A DNA stretch of 62,136 nt from Domibacillus indicus (GTDB lineage Bacteria; Bacillota; Bacilli; Bacillales; Domibacillaceae): NCBI RefSeq assembly GCF_023715895.1, contig NZ_JAMBOO010000024.1:1-62136 (forward strand), read 5' to 3'. The notes below the pieces were generated by a model that saw only the letters and a program-made list of their open reading frames with translations, had not been told where the DNA came from and did no database searches. This document shows, in pieces, positions 43,843 to 53,900 of the stretch (the first letter of the stretch is position 1; each line of letters begins with the position of its first letter). The position numbers were made by a program, and so were the translations under genes.

Positions 43843-43900
43843 TTCCTCTTTTTTCTTATAAGTCACCTTTAGTTCCTTCTGCAGTTTATTTAAATTTTGT

Positions 43901-43939
43901 CAGAAAGGCCCGCTTTCTTTAAGGAAACGGGCCTTTCTG
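43901..43939. terminator. bidirectional terminator
   Basis: CAGAAAGGCCCG pairs with CGGGCCTTTCTG. It lies 47 bp beyond the PTS gene stop on the minus strand. Confidence 0.78.
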
Positions 43940-43985
43940 GCGATATAAGATATCTTTTTATCCCTTTCTTCTTTAAAGAGAAGTC

Positions 43986-45485
43986 TCAATTTTGCTGGAC
44001 CTTCTTCTGCAGAGGATTAGGTACCTGGACTTTCTTTTTTGGTTGTTTAACATTACTTTCTTTTTCACCCTGATCCTCTATCATAACTTCCTTCGGCACT
44101 GCAAATAAGTAAGTGATCACAAAGGCAGCCGCAAAAATCAGGACAGATACCACAATATATACAAGCAGCTGATTCCATTCGTAAATGTACATTAGAGGAG
44201 AAAGTATCACAGCCAACCCATATGAATTTGCTTTAATATTTAATAAGGATAAAATTGCACCACCAGCAGCCGAACAGGCAATCATCACATAAAGCGGTTT
44301 CAAACTATAGCGCATTACAACACCAAACAAAGCTGGTTCGCTGACACCCAGCAGCTGCGTCAGGGCTGCACTCATACCTGTTACTTTTACTGTCTGTTTT
44401 TTCGCTTTAATCGTAATCCCCAAGCATGTGCCGGCGTTTGCAAATCCGTACATGGCACAAAGCGTAATAAGGGGGTTAAAGCCTGTATTGGCCAGTAGTG
44501 TTGTTTCAATCATAATAAACAAATGATGCATTCCCGTCATAACGGCTAAAGGATATAAGAAACCGATCAACAGTCCGCCTATTCCAAAAGGAGCCTGTAT
44601 AAGCTGAGTCACTACTGTGACTAAGCCTGATTCTAGAATATGCAATAATGGACCTAGGATCAGCAGACCCGTAATCATCATCGCTAACAAAACAAAGAAT
44701 GGAGTAAAAATTAAATCTAACGCATTTGGCATGACAGCCCGCAATTTCTTCTCTAATTTTGCTCCAAGGATTCCTACAACAAGCGCTGTCAGCACGCTGC
44801 CCTGGTACCCAACAACCGGAATGAAACCAAAAGCCATGATAGGTTCCACCCCACTATTGATATCTGCCACTGCATAAGCATTTGGAAGAGCTGGAGAAAC
44901 AAGCATCAACCCAATAACAAAACCAATAATCGGCATACCGCCAAAGTTTCTAAAAGCAGACCAGCAGATTAAAGCGGGCAAGAACGCAAAAGCGGTATCT
45001 GTAAGAACAGAGACAAGGGTCTGCAAATAAGCGGGAATATCCTCGATAGTCATCCCCATTACACCCAGAACGGTATCATTAAACAGCACGCCTTTTAAAC
45101 CGAGGAATAAACCGGTTGCTGCGATGATTGGAATGATCGGAATAAAGATATCGGCTAATGTCCGGACCGCTCTTTTAATTCCTTTCTCCCTTGGACCGGA
45201 AGATGTTTTTTGATCCAATTTATCATCTTGTTCAGGCTGGTTTCCTTTTAAGGCAGCGTATACTTTGTTGACAGTACCAGTGCCTAAAATGACCTGGTAC
45301 TGTCCTGCGTTGAAAAAGACACCTTTTACTTCATCGATTTTTTCAATTGCCTCATCGTCAATCTTTGCGCGGTCTTTAACCGAAAAACGCAGCCTGGTTG
45401 CACAGTGAACAACCGATTCAATATTATCTTCACCAATGACATGGACAATTTCTTTCCCTATGCGTTCATATTTATTTTCACTCAT
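43986..45485 (-). CDS. PTS EIIBC component, glucoside/sucrose/trehalose family
   Basis: 499 aa. EIIB domain with phospho-Cys in VVHCATRLRF (near residue 27) and QYQVILGTGTVNKVY; then an EIIC domain with about 10 helices. No EIIA domain is attached, so another EIIA (for example the glucose type) must serve it. It takes up and phosphorylates an alpha- or beta-disaccharide. It overlaps the stop of the GH13 hydrolase upstream by 8 bp, so uptake and hydrolysis are coupled. LacI-type operators lie ahead of the pair. Confidence 0.9.
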   Translation of the reverse strand: MSENKYERIGKEIVHVIGEDNIESVVHCATRLRFSVKDRAKIDDEAIEKIDEVKGVFFNAGQYQVILGTGTVNKVYAALKGNQPEQDDKLDQKTSSGPREKGIKRAVRTLADIFIPIIPIIAATGLFLGLKGVLFNDTVLGVMGMTIEDIPAYLQTLVSVLTDTAFAFLPALICWSAFRNFGGMPIIGFVIGLMLVSPALPNAYAVADINSGVEPIMAFGFIPVVGYQGSVLTALVVGILGAKLEKKLRAVMPNALDLIFTPFFVLLAMMITGLLILGPLLHILESGLVTVVTQLIQAPFGIGGLLIGFLYPLAVMTGMHHLFIMIETTLLANTGFNPLITLCAMYGFANAGTCLGITIKAKKQTVKVTGMSAALTQLLGVSEPALFGVVMRYSLKPLYVMIACSAAGGAILSLLNIKANSYGLAVILSPLMYIYEWNQLLVYIVVSVLIFAAAFVITYLFAVPKEVMIEDQGEKESNVKQPKKKVQVPNPLQKKVQQN

Positions 45486-47199
45486 GAAAGCACTCTTCTT
45501 TCTTTAAAAGGATTAATGCCTGATATGGCTGTAAAGAATTCGCTGTTTCTTCTTTATAATTATTTAATAGAACTGTGTAATTTTCAGGGTTCCAATTCAG
45601 CTCTTGCTGTTCAGAAGAAAAGTTGAAGTAACACACTACTTCTTCTGTATTCCATTTTCGCTTATAAGCCACAATAACAGGGTGATCTTCTAAAATAGGT
45701 TCAATCTCCCCGTATATTAAGCAATTACTTGCCTCACTAGACTGTCTGACTCCAATCATCTTTCTGTAAAAATTCAAGATAGAATCCGGGTTCTTCTCTT
45801 GCTGCTCCACATTAATGCTTGTGAAATTTTCATTCATGCCAAGCCACGGTTTTGTCTTTGAGAATCCCCCGTACTCATCAGCATTCCAATGAAAAGGCGT
45901 TCTTGAGTTATCACGGCTTCTTAAGTTGATAAAGTGCAGGGCTTCTTCTTCGCTGAACCCTTCATTCATGGAACGATAGTATTGGTCGATACTTGAAATA
46001 TCATCAAACTCTTCAATACTTTTACGCTTAAAGTTAGTCATTCCTATTTCCTGGCCCTGGTAAATAAACGGTGTACCTCTAAGATAGAAAAACATAGCCC
46101 CAAGCATAGTCGCTGAATAGAAGTTTTGATCCTCTTCTTTTATGTACTTGCTTAATGATCGATTTTGATCGTGGTTCTCTAAAAAGTTAGCTCCCCATCC
46201 TACTTTTTGGATCTCCTTTTGACTGGTGAAAATTAATTTTTTGAGATCCAGCACTGTCCAATCAAGTCTTCTGAACCATTCGCTTCCAGATGCCACATCA
46301 AGATCTGCATATCTAAAATCAAAAATCATCGAAAAGTAACCGTTTTCTCCGATATAATCACCAAATTGCTCGTAGACAACGCCCGGTGCTTCACCGATGG
46401 TCACACAATCATATTTGGAAAAGGTTTTTTCGTTTAATTCATGGAGAAATACTTCAATGCCTGGCTGATTCCGGGTCTTTTTTGTGCACTTTACAAGCCC
46501 GTCTGCTCCGTCAGCTGGAAGATCGCTAAACGTTTGGTCTTTTTTTATAAAAGTAATCGCATCAACCCGAAATCCGGCAATTCCTTTTTCCAGCCAATAA
46601 TTGACCATCTTATACAACTCTTCACGTACTTCTTCATTTTCCCAATTTAAATCTGGCTGCTTAACGTCAAAAGAATGGAAATAATACTGATCTGAGTTCG
46701 GCAGAGGTTCCCACACACTGCCGCCAAATACCGAGCGCCAGTTTGTCGGAGGCTGGCCATCTTTACCGGATTTCAATACATAGTAATCTCTATATTTGCT
46801 GTTTGGATTCTTTAAAACGTCCTGGAACCATGGATGTTCATCTGATGTATGATTAATAACTAAATCCAGAACAATCTTAATTTCTTTTTCCTTTGCTTTT
46901 ACAATTAACTCGTCTAAATCTTTCATTTCACCAAATTCCGGATTTAACTGATAGTAATCTGAGATATCGTATCCGTTATCAGCCATTGGCGACTTGTAAA
47001 TAGGACAAATCCATATCATCGTAATGCCTAAAGACTGGAGGTAATCGAGTTTCTCGGTAATCCCTTTTATATCACCTATTCCGTCATTGTTTGAATCGCA
47101 AAAACTTTTAGGGTAAATCTGATAAATCACTTCTTTCTGCCACCATTTTTGCTTCATACCTGATTCTCCAAGAGGGTATTCATGTAAAGTTTGCTGCAT
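45478..47199 (-). CDS. GH13 alpha-glucosidase (phospho-sugar or oligosaccharide hydrolase)
   Basis: 573 aa, GH13 subfamily 31 type. Catalytic residues: nucleophile in GIAGFRVDAITF, acid/base Glu in VTIGEAPGV, third Asp in FLENHDQNR; DLVINHTSDEHPWF is conserved region I. Ala after the nucleophile (VDAI) leans to alpha-1,4 rather than alpha-1,6 preference, as known for this subfamily. TreA-like phospho-trehalase is the other possibility. ATG 47199 has a GGAGGAACAGCC leader; an inner ATG (MKQKWW) also has a site. Operon with the PTS gene. Confidence 0.9.
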   Translation of the reverse strand: MQQTLHEYPLGESGMKQKWWQKEVIYQIYPKSFCDSNNDGIGDIKGITEKLDYLQSLGITMIWICPIYKSPMADNGYDISDYYQLNPEFGEMKDLDELIVKAKEKEIKIVLDLVINHTSDEHPWFQDVLKNPNSKYRDYYVLKSGKDGQPPTNWRSVFGGSVWEPLPNSDQYYFHSFDVKQPDLNWENEEVREELYKMVNYWLEKGIAGFRVDAITFIKKDQTFSDLPADGADGLVKCTKKTRNQPGIEVFLHELNEKTFSKYDCVTIGEAPGVVYEQFGDYIGENGYFSMIFDFRYADLDVASGSEWFRRLDWTVLDLKKLIFTSQKEIQKVGWGANFLENHDQNRSLSKYIKEEDQNFYSATMLGAMFFYLRGTPFIYQGQEIGMTNFKRKSIEEFDDISSIDQYYRSMNEGFSEEEALHFINLRSRDNSRTPFHWNADEYGGFSKTKPWLGMNENFTSINVEQQEKNPDSILNFYRKMIGVRQSSEASNCLIYGEIEPILEDHPVIVAYKRKWNTEEVVCYFNFSSEQQELNWNPENYTVLLNNYKEETANSLQPYQALILLKKEECFHE

Positions 47200-47250
47200 G
47201 GCTGTTCCTCCAAACTCATATTCATTTAAAGAAAAATTTTGTTCAATTTA

Positions 47251-47424
47251 TGGGAACGGTTCCACAATTTATTAAAAAATGGATGATGAATGCTCTGTGA
47301 CTCTATTTCTAACGAATTGTATGTACGAACTATACACATTCACTAAATGTGGGAACGGTTCCACAGTTATTTAAAAAAATAGAAATGGTTTTATACGTGG
47401 TTACGGATTTAGAACCGGTTCCAT
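47251..47424. promoter_or_regulatory. three LacI-type operators
   Basis: GGGAACGGTTCCACA at 47252-47266 and 47351-47365 and GAACCGGTTC at 47412-47421. They cover the interval between the alpha-glucosidase start and the lacI gene, so one or both LacI proteins should act here. The gap 47200-47444 has no gene. Confidence 0.75.
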
Positions 47425-47444
47425 GTTTTAGATTATACGCCTCC

Positions 47445-48428
47445 TCATTTTATTTTGTCAACGCTTTCTCTTTTAAAAATTTCAAATTTTAAAGTTGTGC
47501 ACTTTTTAATCTCCTTATGATTAATTAAATGATGGATATTTTGAGCGGCCATTTGCCCTGCTAATTGATAGTGAAACTTAACAGTCGTTAAGCCCGGTGA
47601 CATATATTCTGATATGCTATACCCTCCAAATCCGGTGATAGATAAATCTGTAGGCACCTTTATGCCATTATCGTACGCTGCTTTCATTGCACCAAGAGCT
47701 ATATTATCCGTAGCACAGACAATGATCGAAGGAGCAAAATCACTGATTATATTCTTGGCTGCATTCCTGGCATCTTCTGTATCAAATGTTGTTTCATAAA
47801 ATCGAATATGTATATCATTCTCTTTCCCAACTGCTTTTTTAAATCCCTCTTTTCTTTTGAAACCGGCAGCAACATCTCGTTCTGCCACTCCTAAAAAAGC
47901 AATTTTTTTATGTCCTTTTGATATCACATACTTTCCTAGTTCAAATGCTGCCTGTTCATCAGGATGGACCAAACAATATAAATTTTCATGTTTTTGACCT
48001 ACAATTAATACAGGAATATCGATTTTGTAAAAAGCTTCTAAATGAGCTTTTGTGATCACAGTTGGCAGTACAATTAACCCTGCAACTTTCTGTTTAGCCA
48101 GGCTGTAGATATTTTCAATTTCTCTTTCAACACTTAATCCCGAATTTGCCACAACCATTTTCAAATTTAACTCCCTCAGCTGCTGGTCAATGCCGATCAT
48201 TGTCTTTGAAGCCGCGTAAGAATCAAGCCGGGGTACCACGACCCCGACTAAGTTTGTCACTTTCGCTTTTAAACTTTGTGCAAAAGAATTAGGCACGTAT
48301 TCAGTTTTCTGGATGACTCGTTCTATTTTAAGCTTTGTGACTGGGCTCACTGATCCATCATTTAAATATCTTGAAACTGTACTTTTTGCAACACCAGCCA
48401 TTTTTGCAATCTCAGCTATCGTAATCAT
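47445..48428 (-). CDS. LacI-family regulator 1
   Basis: 327 aa. HTH ITIAEIAKMAGVAKSTVSRYLNDG, then the periplasmic-binding-like sugar domain (TNLVGVVVPRLDSYAASKTM; FGGYSISEYMSPGLTTV). ATG 48428 follows AGGAGGG. It lies just upstream of the PTS-glucosidase operon and probably represses it through the GGAACNGTTCC palindromes. Confidence 0.9.
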   Translation of the reverse strand: MITIAEIAKMAGVAKSTVSRYLNDGSVSPVTKLKIERVIQKTEYVPNSFAQSLKAKVTNLVGVVVPRLDSYAASKTMIGIDQQLRELNLKMVVANSGLSVEREIENIYSLAKQKVAGLIVLPTVITKAHLEAFYKIDIPVLIVGQKHENLYCLVHPDEQAAFELGKYVISKGHKKIAFLGVAERDVAAGFKRKEGFKKAVGKENDIHIRFYETTFDTEDARNAAKNIISDFAPSIIVCATDNIALGAMKAAYDNGIKVPTDLSITGFGGYSISEYMSPGLTTVKFHYQLAGQMAAQNIHHLINHKEIKKCTTLKFEIFKRESVDKIK

Positions 48429-48607
48429 GCAATCCCTCCTAACCAACAAACATAAGAAGCTGACAAAAGTGCTTTATATAAAGCCTAATTTTAGCTTTTC
48501 TAAAAATCACAATGTTGTTCTCATGAAGTATATTTTTTATGAAAACTAAAGCGTTGCAAAATACTTCTTCTTTTCCAGAAACTGTTTCAGCACTAATGTA
48601 GTCGATT

Positions 48608-49600
48608 TCAAGTAGATTCACGGATAATCAACTCAATGGGAAGCTCATAATATGGATCAAGTGATTCGGCATTATTTAACTTCTCAATAATAATTTCTAC
48701 TGCTTTTTCTCCCAGTTGATCGACTGGCTGCTTAATGGTTGTCAGTGTTGGACTCACAACCCGTGCGATTGGCTGGTCATCAAATCCCATAATGGCAAGA
48801 TCATCTGGAATTCGGATCCCCTGGACATTCGCTTCAGCAATCATTCCGCTGGCAACCTCATCGCTTCCGGTAAACACAGCCGTTGGCCTTTCTTCCATCT
48901 CCAAAATTTTTCTGAGTACCTGCTGTCCATCTTCGATGCTGTGCTGGTTGACAAAAACCCAATTCGGGTTAACCGAAATCCCCGCTTCTTCTAAGGCTTT
49001 TTGATAGCCTTGATTACGCTCTTTGCCTTTCCCTTCTTTTTTAAAAAATCCCCCTGTACAATAGGCAATTTTCCTGTGTCCTTTTTCAATCAAGTGCTTT
49101 ATGCCATCGTAAGTCCCTTTGTATTGGTTAAGGCGGACTATTGGAACTTTTGATTTGTCGATGTATACGTTACAAAGCACAATGGGTCCGTGCTCTATAA
49201 ATGATTTGACTTTAGACCAGTGGTTTTCAACAGCCGTCATAATTACTCCATCCACTTGTTTTGTTTTAAGTAAATTTAGAAACGCCAGCTCTTTTTTTCG
49301 ATCCTCATTACTTTGGAAAATCAACACTTGATAGCCTTTTTCATAAGCTGCTTCTTCAATGGCATCTACCAGGTAGGAAAAGAAAGGATTGGTGATTTTG
49401 GGCACTATGACTCCAATTGTCGTGGTTAGCTGTCCTCTCAGCCTGCGAGCAGAAAGGTTGGGGTGATATTCTAACTCTTCCATTGCTTTTAAAACGAGTG
49501 CTTTTTTTTCTGCGGATACATACCCTTTATTATTAATAACACGAGATACTGTAGTTTTTGATATTCCTGATAACTGAGCCACGTCTTTTATTGTCGGCAT
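48608..49600 (-). CDS. LacI-family regulator 2
   Basis: 330 aa. HTH PTIKDVAQLSGISKTTVSRVINNKGYVS; sugar domain with TTIGVIVPKITNPFFSYLVD and GFDDQPIARVVSPTLTTIKQP. ATG 49600 is 9 nt from AAAGGG; upstream ATGs overlap that site. Its own leader has TGTGGAACCGATTTCACA (49627-49644), so it is likely autoregulated. It may belong to the alpha-glucoside operon together with regulator 1. Confidence 0.9.
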   Translation of the reverse strand: MPTIKDVAQLSGISKTTVSRVINNKGYVSAEKKALVLKAMEELEYHPNLSARRLRGQLTTTIGVIVPKITNPFFSYLVDAIEEAAYEKGYQVLIFQSNEDRKKELAFLNLLKTKQVDGVIMTAVENHWSKVKSFIEHGPIVLCNVYIDKSKVPIVRLNQYKGTYDGIKHLIEKGHRKIAYCTGGFFKKEGKGKERNQGYQKALEEAGISVNPNWVFVNQHSIEDGQQVLRKILEMEERPTAVFTGSDEVASGMIAEANVQGIRIPDDLAIMGFDDQPIARVVSPTLTTIKQPVDQLGEKAVEIIIEKLNNAESLDPYYELPIELIIREST

Positions 49601-49626
49601 TTTTTTCATCCCTTTGTATTGCAATT

Positions 49627-49644
49627 TGTGGAACCGATTTCACA
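49627..49644. promoter_or_regulatory. LacI-type operator before regulator 2
   Basis: TGTGGAACC-GATTTCACA, imperfect palindrome 27 bp upstream of the start; similar to the sites at 47251-47424. Confidence 0.6.
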
Positions 49645-49785
49645 TATTGTACCCTACAAAGAAGGGCTGTTTCAATATTTATTCTTTGCCTAACCATTTC
49701 TGAATGCCCCCTCATATTGATCAGTATAATCATGAATTATTTTGATTAATTATAAAAATATAATCAAATAAGTGAGGAAGATTTT

Positions 49786-50190
49786 TTAATATATATTTTC
49801 TTATAAATATATATTAATATAAAAATATATTCATATCAGATTTAGGTTTGAGAATCCCGACATAACCAGGTTTTCGAGCTTCTTTCTTTATATAATTCAT
49901 TGCTTCAATGGATAGATAAGCCGGTTATAAGACACTGCCATATTATAAAGAAGCTTGAGCACTTAAACATCTCCAAATTGCGTATCCCCGTTGAGCCACG
50001 TGAATGCCTTATTAACGTCAATTCACCTCTTGCAGCTTTTTTCTTTTAAAATTGTTGCACCTTAACATAAAAATTATTAAGCTATTGAGCATAGAATAAT
50101 GAACAGGGTTTTGTTACAGAAAAACCAATAAAAAAGCGCCCTTTTGAGAACCGAACGGACGTGTTCAGAAAAGGACGAGTTTCAGAACAA
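49786..50190. repeat. dispersed repeat R1, copy C
   Basis: AT palindrome (49788-49831), a degraded minus-strand reading frame similar to copy A (remnant of the GIFKPKADINKFLY-type end), a 100-bp insertion absent from copy A, and the hairpin block (50108-50185). This and the hairpin after it fill most of the gene-less 49645-50602. Confidence 0.7.
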
Positions 50191-50233
50191 ATATCGACTA
50201 ATAAATTAGTAAATAAGAAAAAGACTCATAACG

Positions 50234-50276
50234 AAAAAGCAGCTGTCTCTTTCCCAAGGAGACAGCTGCTTTTTCC
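50234..50276. terminator. strong bidirectional terminator
   Basis: AAAAAGCAGCTGTCTC and exact complement form a 16-bp stem with T-runs both ways. From here to 50602 only an AT-rich leader for the oxidase genes is seen; no promoter could be called with confidence. Confidence 0.85.
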
Positions 50277-50602
50277 AAATGTATGTGTCAAAAGAAAACG
50301 AGCAAAAGTGCGTCGTCACTCTTGCTTTACAATCTTATGGCTGTATAGCTGAAATATTCCTGTAAATAAACAGCTCACCCCATTCATCGTTAAATAACAT
50401 CGATTAAAAGAGCCAGGATAACCATCATTGGTATATAGCGTTGGTTCTTACAATTTCACTACGCATATATTTTATTGAGCCACGAAGAATATGTCATCCA
50501 TTTATCACATACATTCCTTTATTGTTTGAAACCTAACCTTTGTTTCGATTGCAACCCAAATTTCCGCCCACTTTAGAACAAGAAGAAAGGAAGTGTAACA
50601 GA

Positions 50603-50900
50603 ATGGCCCATAACCGTTTACGTTCCAATGATATGAATGTTGCCCATGACATGGCACTTGTAGAGCATTTTAGGGCAGCCATTGGCATGAAGACCTTTAT
50701 ACTGACTCCTTCCTATCCATTTATGTTTGTTGGCGAAATTGTTTCCATGGTAGGGGATCAAGTCGAGATATTCGCTGAAACCACACATTTTTGCTCAACT
50801 GGAAAAACGAAACTGGCTGATCCATGTCCATAATATCGAAGTGTTTTATATCGAGTTTCCCGGTGATCCGCGCATCCCAGAGTTAAATGACATGCTGTAA
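50603..50900 (+). pseudogene. MnxE/MnxF-like small subunit gene, one-base frameshift
   Basis: ATG 50603 has an AAAGGAAGTG site. The frame runs MAHNRLRSNDMNVAHDMAL ... GDQVEIFAETTHF, then goes out of frame at a T5 run (50788-50792) and stops at 50833. With four T the frame continues AQLEKRNWLIHVHNIEVFYI ... IPELNDML to the stop at 50898-50900, giving a 98-aa protein. Its size and place right before a MnxG-like oxidase fit the small subunits MnxE/MnxF, which form the Mn-oxidase complex with MnxG. It could be a true mutation, phase variation or a sequencing error in the homopolymer. Confidence 0.72.
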
Positions 50901-50915
50901 CAAGGAGGGAAAACG

Positions 50916-53900
50916 ATGATAAGGCGCTATCATGTGGTGGCCATTCCGATCCGCATTGTCGTCAACAATTTTGGCGACCATAACCCGGATGGACGAATGT
51001 ACGTGTTAAAAGAAAACGAGGCAAAGGTAAAAGAATTGGTCCGTAAAAATCCCTTTACCCCGGTAGAACTCATAGAGCCGCTGACCATTAGAGCCAATGA
51101 AGGAGACACAGTTGAGATTCTGTTTGAAAATCAGCTTCCTTTTGCAGCAGGCATGCATTTTCAGGATCTTGATTATAACGTGCTAACCTCAGACGGAGCC
51201 AACGTTGGCTTTAACCCAAGCTCACTGGCTGAATGCGGTGAAAAGCTTCTTTACAAGCTGGATGCTACGTATGAAGGAATTTGTTTTTTCACTGATGTCG
51301 GCAATGTATCAAGCACCGAAGAGGGATCCAGCATCCAAGGCCTTTTCGGTACATTGCTCGTTGAAAGAAGAGGTTCCTGGTGGACCGATCCTGTCACAGG
51401 CGGACCGATCAACAGTGGTGTTTTCGCAGATGTCCATCACCCTTTTCTTCCCTCCTTCCGTGAGTATGCATGGTTTTTCCATGATGAAATGGAAGTGGAT
51501 GATTTAACGGGCAACCGGCCGCTTAACCCGATGACCAATCAGGAAAGTGAATCCTTTCACGGTTTGAACTATCGATATGAACCACTTCATAACCGCCTGA
51601 AATTGATTGAAGAAGGCGTCGTATCTCCCGAGCTTGAAGGCGAGGAAGTTCATCATGACTCCTGGGTATTTGGCGACCCTGCCACACCGATTTTGCGTGG
51701 CTATCGGGACGATCCTGCCGTTGTCCGCCTGATTCATGCAGGCTCAAAAGAAACACATGTGTTCCACTATCATGTGCATCAATGGCTTAGAGATCCTGGA
51801 AACATTAATTCAGAGATTGTGGATGCGCAGGCAATCAGCCCGCAGTCTCACTATAGTGTTCAGCCTTTATACGGGCTTGGCAGCATGCAGGGGGCAATTG
51901 GGGATGTGATTATTCATTGCCACCTCTACCCGCATTTTGAAGCCGGCATGTGGGGGATAAACCGTATCTTTGACACCCTCCAGGACGGCAGTCAATGCTA
52001 TCCAAACGGCACCCCGATTGCCCCGCTTCAGCCGCTGCCGGACCGTCCCTGCCCGCCGTGTCCAACAAAAGAAAAACCAGGGTTTCCTAACTTTATCCCC
52101 GGTAAGGTTGGCTGCAAAGCGCCGAGACCGCCGCTTGGCATTGTTGGCGGACGGGGCATGACGGAACTCGAAAAAAATGCCGCCGTACCGAATGCAAGAC
52201 CAGGGGCCGTTTTTGCTGATTCCTGTCTGGGAAATCCGGTTGTCCTGGAATTTAACGTGTCCGTGATTGATCTTCCGCTTGTTTATAACAAACAGGGCTG
52301 GAACGATCCAAAAGGAAGAATTTATGTAAAAGATGAAGATATTGAGGATGTGCTGTCCGGAAAAAAAGAGCCGGAACCGTTAGTCCTGCATGTGCCAGCC
52401 GGTTCTTGTGTCAGGATAAACTTCACAAACCGGCTGTCTCATATTCTGGATGGAGATGCCTTTCAGCTGGTCACACGAACCTATGAGGTGGGCTTTCATG
52501 TCCATTTTGTAAAGTTTGATGTTCTTGTGTCTGATGGTGCAAATGTAGGCTGGAACTATGACAGTGCCATTTTGCCGGGTGAGACTGGCCGGTATGAATG
52601 GTATGCGGACACCGAATTAAAAGCTTTTTTCTTTCACGATCACCTGTTTCCCGTTTCTCATCAGCAGCATGGGATTTTTGGTTCGTGTGTCATCCAGCCT
52701 CGATTTTCTACATTTTTGGATTCAAGAACGGGTGAGGAAACAGATCATGGTACACAGGTTACTGTTGCCCATCCTCTTATTCCGGATTACCGCGACTTTG
52801 CGTTATTTGTCCAGGATTTCGCCTTGCTGTTTGACAAAGACGGCTGTCCCATTCAGCCACCGCAATTTCCAGGTTCTTTGGAGGACCCCGGTATTTTTGC
52901 GGTCAATTATAAAAATGAACCGCTGCAATTCCGGCTTGGGAAAGACTGTGATCCAGCCTATTCCTTCAGCTCCTATGTGAATGGAGACCCCGTTACCCCT
53001 ATTCTGCGGGCGTATGAAGGAGATTCCATCCGTATCCGGCTGCTGCAGGGAGCTCATGAAGAATCCCACAGTTTTAATGTGCATGGACTAAAATGGAAAT
53101 CAGAACGGCCCAGCAACGATGCACAGATCCGTTCGCAGCAGCATATCGGCATTTCAGAGTCATTTACATTTGAAATGGATATTCCAAGAGCAGGGGATTA
53201 TTTGTGGGCTTTTGAAACAGAAGAAGATATCTGGAACGGCACATGGGGACTTATTCGCGCTTATGACCAGGAAGTGGAGCATCTCATTCCTTTGCCTGAC
53301 CGGCTTTTGCCGGAGCCAAGAACAAAACCGCTGCCCGAAGTAACCGGAAAGCCGCCGGCTCTAGCCGATCCACAGTCTACCCTGCCGCCTGAAGCACCAC
53401 ATAATCCGCCGGTTCGAAAGTATAGTATTGTTGCGTTTCAAACACCTATCGTATACAACTCGTTTGGAGACCATGATCCGTATGGAATCGTGTTTGCTTT
53501 AGAAGAAGATGTTGAGGACATTCTTCGCGGCAAGAAAAAGCCAGATCCGCTTGTGCTTAGAGGAAACGCTGGTGATCTTCTAGAAGTCACGCTGACGAGC
53601 CGTCTGAAACCTGATTTATTCCCATTCCCTGATGGCATTCATCCTTATCCGCCAGTAAAAGAACAGGCCTTTTATCCGCCGTCTCTGCGTATTTCCCTGC
53701 ACGTCAATATGCTTGATTATGATGTGACCACTTCAAGCGGTGATACGGTCGGATTCAATCCTGATCAAACAGTGGGACCTGGTGAAACCATTACGTACCG
53801 CTGGCATGTACAGGATGCCATGGGTACCTGTGCCATGTGGGATATGGCCGACTTACGGAATCACCGCTCCTTTGGAACGTTCGGTGCTTTTATTGCGGAG

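Noticed and set aside
50460-50530. Sigma-K-type promoter before the mnx-like genes
   Set aside because: CATA-like -10 elements exist, but no properly spaced -35 AC element was found.
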